Shown piece by piece: positions 62,327 to 64,000 of a stretch of DNA of 64,000 nucleotides (position 1 is the first letter of the stretch; every line of letters begins with the position of its first letter). Where the stretch lies: positions 19,971-83,970 of the forward strand of contig NZ_CAAGHK010000014.1 of NCBI RefSeq assembly GCF_900769625.1, in the 5' to 3' direction. The stretch comes from an uncultured Clostridium sp. GTDB taxonomy: Bacteria; Bacillota; Clostridia; Clostridiales; Clostridiaceae. The notes under the pieces were generated by a model. The model did no database searches. It saw only the letters and a list, made by a program, of their open reading frames with translations, and was not told where the DNA came from. A program made the position numbers and the translations under genes.

Positions 62327-62719
62327 ATGCCTTTAGAACTAAATATGCAGGTCAATATTGTTATTTATAGTTTTATGGCGGGTATTATTACAGGTATACT
62401 GTTTGATATTTACAGGATATTAAGGGGTCTCAATAAAATTAAAATAATAACAATAATAGAAGATTTATTATTCTGGTCATTATCATCATTAGTTATATTT
62501 ACTTTTTTATTATATATGAATTATGCATTCTTAACTTTATATGTATATATCTTTATGGCGATTTCATTGGCGCTGTATTTAAGATTTTTCAGCAGGTTTT
62601 TTTATAATTTTGAAAAAGAACTTTTAGGGAAACTTTATAAGATGATAAGAGTTACATTTAAAAACATAACATACCCTTTAAAAATAGTTATATATAAAGT
62701 TACTGACAGGCGCAAATGA
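62327..62719 (+). CDS. yabQ: Spore cortex biosynthesis protein YabQ
   Basis: 130 residues, AATAGGTGA before ATG, 10 bases after yabP. It has an N-terminal membrane region with VIYSFMAGIITGILFDIYRILRG and further hydrophobic helices to about residue 85, then a basic tail. YabQ is needed for spore cortex formation in B. subtilis and is localised by YabP. The two are an operon here. Confidence 0.93.
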   Translation: MPLELNMQVNIVIYSFMAGIITGILFDIYRILRGLNKIKIITIIEDLLFWSLSSLVIFTFLLYMNYAFLTLYVYIFMAISLALYLRFFSRFFYNFEKELLGKLYKMIRVTFKNITYPLKIVIYKVTDRRK

Positions 62720-62795
62720 TAAAAAATTACTTGAATATTAATAAGTTAGTGTTTACAATAGACTTAAGAGAATTTGTAAAATAGAGGTTCTATGG

Positions 62796-63095
62796 ATGAA
62801 AAAGAAATTAATAATAAAAAAGCTGATAATTTTTGCTTTTGTTATTTTCTTTATAGGAAGTTATATAAATCAGTTAATTACTATGAAGAAAATAGAAGGG
62901 GAGATAGCTGTAAAGCAGTCTCAGTTGGAAGAAATTCAAGAAAAGAATGAAAGGCTACAGGAAGAGGTAGAAAAAATCAATTCTAATTCAGCTGATTATC
63001 TGGAGAAACTAGCAAGAGAGAGACTTGGAATGATTAAACCAGGTGAAAAAGTTGTTAATAGCAGCAGTGATGAAAAAGAAGTTAATCCAAATTAA
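62796..63095 (+). CDS. divIC: Septum formation initiator, DivIC/FtsB family
   Basis: 99 residues from the ATG at 62796 with AGAGG upstream. It has a short basic cytoplasmic tail, one membrane segment (about residues 8-27) and an extracytoplasmic coiled coil (IEGEIAVKQSQLEEIQEKNERLQEEVEKI). The conserved end YLEKLARERLGMIKPGE is present. DivIC works with FtsL and DivIB at the division septum. It is placed after yabQ as in Bacillus. TTTACA at about 62751 with a TAAAAT-like -10 could be its own promoter. Confidence 0.92.
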   Translation: MKKKLIIKKLIIFAFVIFFIGSYINQLITMKKIEGEIAVKQSQLEEIQEKNERLQEEVEKINSNSADYLEKLARERLGMIKPGEKVVNSSSDEKEVNPN

Positions 63096-63230
63096 CATTT
63101 ATTTTATGAGAAACTTATAGTGCATAGAACAAAGATAAAATAAGACTTTTGTATTAAATTAAAGAACAGCTGTAAAAGGTCGTTCTTAATAATAAATATA
63201 TTTTTAAATTTAAGGAGGAATCTTTTAAAC

Positions 63231-63635
63231 ATGACCTTAATGGCAGGAAACATAGTAGAAGGCACAGTGGTAAACATCACAAATTTTGGAGCTTTTATAG
63301 AAGTTGAAGGAAAGACTGGATTAGTTCATATCTCAGAAGTAGCGGATTCTTATGTAAAAGACATTAGAGAACATCTTAGTGAACAAGATAAGGTAAAAGT
63401 AAAAGTTATCTCAATTGATGACAATGGTAAAATGAGTCTTTCAATAAAACAGGCTAATGTTCAAAAAAAATCAGCTAAACCAGCAGAAATAGACTGGAGT
63501 GCACAAGAAAAGAAAAAAGTAAATGGAAATTTTGAAGATATAATGTCAAAGTTTTTAAAAGATAGTGAAGAAAGAATGCAGGATGTTAAAAAACATCAAG
63601 AATTCAAAAGCAAAGGTGGAAGAAAAGGCTGCTAA
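63231..63635 (+). CDS. yabR: S1-domain RNA-binding protein, YabR-like
   Basis: 134 residues, AAGGAGGA site (long spacing) before ATG. A single S1 OB-fold occupies residues about 4-73: AGNIVEGTVVNITNFGAFIEVEGKTGLVHISEVADSYVKDI. A lysine-rich, probably flexible tail follows. It is the general-stress-like S1 protein found after divIC in Firmicutes; the RNA target is unknown. Confidence 0.93.
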   Translation: MTLMAGNIVEGTVVNITNFGAFIEVEGKTGLVHISEVADSYVKDIREHLSEQDKVKVKVISIDDNGKMSLSIKQANVQKKSAKPAEIDWSAQEKKKVNGNFEDIMSKFLKDSEERMQDVKKHQEFKSKGGRKGC

Positions 63636-63679
63636 TCTTTTTTTTAGCTATATAGATTATTTAAATATTGAATGATTAA

Positions 63680-63734
63680 AATGTAGAATGGATAAAAATT
63701 AATTTATTAATTGTCAATCTATTCTACATTATTT
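63680..63734 (+). terminator. Hairpin after yabR
   Basis: A 10-bp stem (63680-63689 with 63721-63730) has a long A+T-rich loop and is followed by ATTTAG. It is a likely but not strong terminator. Confidence 0.5.
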
Positions 63735-63799
63735 AGGTACATGAAACTTAGATATAAAGCTAAATTTAATTAAATGAAAAAAAAGTTTTAAAATATTTG

Positions 63800-63828
63800 T
63801 TGACAGTAAGTACATTATGCATTATAAT
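63800..63828 (+). promoter_or_regulatory. Sigma-A promoter of the tRNA operon
   Basis: TTGACA (63800-63805) and TATAAT (63823-63828) are separated by exactly 17 bases, 40 bases upstream of the tRNA-Leu gene. Confidence 0.9.
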
Positions 63829-63867
63829 TAGTTTTGTTGTTGGCAGTCGTGATTAACAAATGGATAT

Positions 63868-63956
63868 GCCGAAGTGGCGGAACTGGCAGACGCACAGGAC
63901 TTAAAATCCTGCGGTGGTTAAACACCGTACCGGTTCGATTCCGGTCTTCGGCACCA
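63868..63956 (+). tRNA. tRNA-Leu (anticodon UAA)
   Basis: The acceptor GCCGAAG pairs with CTTCGGC, followed by discriminator A and encoded CCA. The anticodon stem CAGGA/TCCTG encloses CTTAAAA, giving anticodon TAA, which reads UUA, the preferred leucine codon in this A+T-rich genome. The long variable arm (around GGTGGTTAAACACC) is typical of tRNA-Leu, and GGTTCGATTCC is the T arm. It is the first gene of a tRNA run. Confidence 0.97.
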
Positions 63957-63982
63957 AGTATATATGATGAAAATGGTTTTAT

Positions 63983-64000
63983 CGCGGGATGGAGCAGTTG
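63983..64000 (+). tRNA. Probable initiator tRNA-fMet (cut by window end)
   Basis: The last 18 bases, CGCGGGATGGAGCAGTTG, match the 5' end of bacterial initiator tRNA. The leading C is expected for the unpaired 1-72 position. The anticodon is outside the window. Confidence 0.75.

Noticed and set aside
1..64000. CRISPR arrays, insertion sequences, prophage or toxin-antitoxin loci
   Set aside because: No regularly spaced repeats, transposase or integrase motifs, or paired small toxin genes were seen.

Overview
The window is about 70% A+T (estimated by eye) and looks like the chromosome of an anaerobic, spore-forming Clostridium of the sensu stricto type. It carries spmA, spmB, spoVG, spoVT, yabP, yabQ and a SpoVB-like flippase. 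It also has an anaerobic class III ribonucleotide reductase, a clostridial ferredoxin, a probable Re-citrate synthase, T-box and lysine riboswitch leaders, and frequent TTG/GTG starts with strong GGAGG ribosome binding sites. Species cannot be fixed from the sequence alone. There is no CRISPR array, transposase gene, prophage or rRNA.

Layout. 1-3.5 kb: a VTC-type polyphosphate polymerase (5' end cut by the window), a DUF4956 membrane protein and a membrane-anchored CotH-type kinase. 4.0-8.8 kb: T-box-controlled ileS and a CcpA-like regulator. 9.2-14.0 kb: spore maturation genes spmA-spmB, an M24 aminopeptidase, and a lysine-riboswitch-controlled NhaC-family transporter. 14.1-14.7 kb: a frameshifted aromatic-acid-exporter-like gene. 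14.9-23.1 kb: T-box-metG, a divergent second MetRS-like gene, tatD, a yabE-like cell-wall gene, rnmV and ksgA, the same order as around the replication origin of Bacillus subtilis. 23.3-45.1 kb: a block that from memory does not match the Bacillus order. It holds two unknown proteins, lgt and a lipoprotein, mrp, ferredoxin, degV-padR, nrdD, Re-citrate synthase and aconitase, nrdG, a 3-methyladenine glycosylase, pckA, asnS, a phosphoesterase, a second M24 peptidase and murC. 45.6-63.6 kb: purR, spoVG, glmU, prs, a two-component system, pth, mfd, a PrsA-like foldase, spoVT, a SpoVB-like flippase, yabN/mazG, hup, rqcP, yabP, yabQ, divIC and yabR, again the conserved Firmicutes order. 63.9-64.0 kb: tRNA-Leu(UAA) and the first bases of a probable initiator tRNA.

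How it works together. The conserved backbone couples translation (three aminoacyl-tRNA synthetases, rRNA methylation, peptidyl-tRNA hydrolysis, RqcP), envelope building (GlmU, MurC, Lgt, flippase, DivIC) and sporulation control. RNA leaders sense uncharged tRNA-Ile, uncharged tRNA-Met and lysine. The accessory block adds anaerobic metabolism: dNTP synthesis, the oxidative TCA entry from oxaloacetate to isocitrate, and PEP/oxaloacetate exchange.

Points most worth following up: three exactly 18-bp-spaced TATCA-N4-TGATA palindromes over the degV-padR promoter; a MetRS paralogue in which both class I signatures are altered; a family of small palindromic repeats, one of which appears to separate spmA from its Shine-Dalgarno; a perfect hairpin that would hide the ribosome binding site of the SpoVB-like flippase; and the VTC-DUF4956-CotH cluster.
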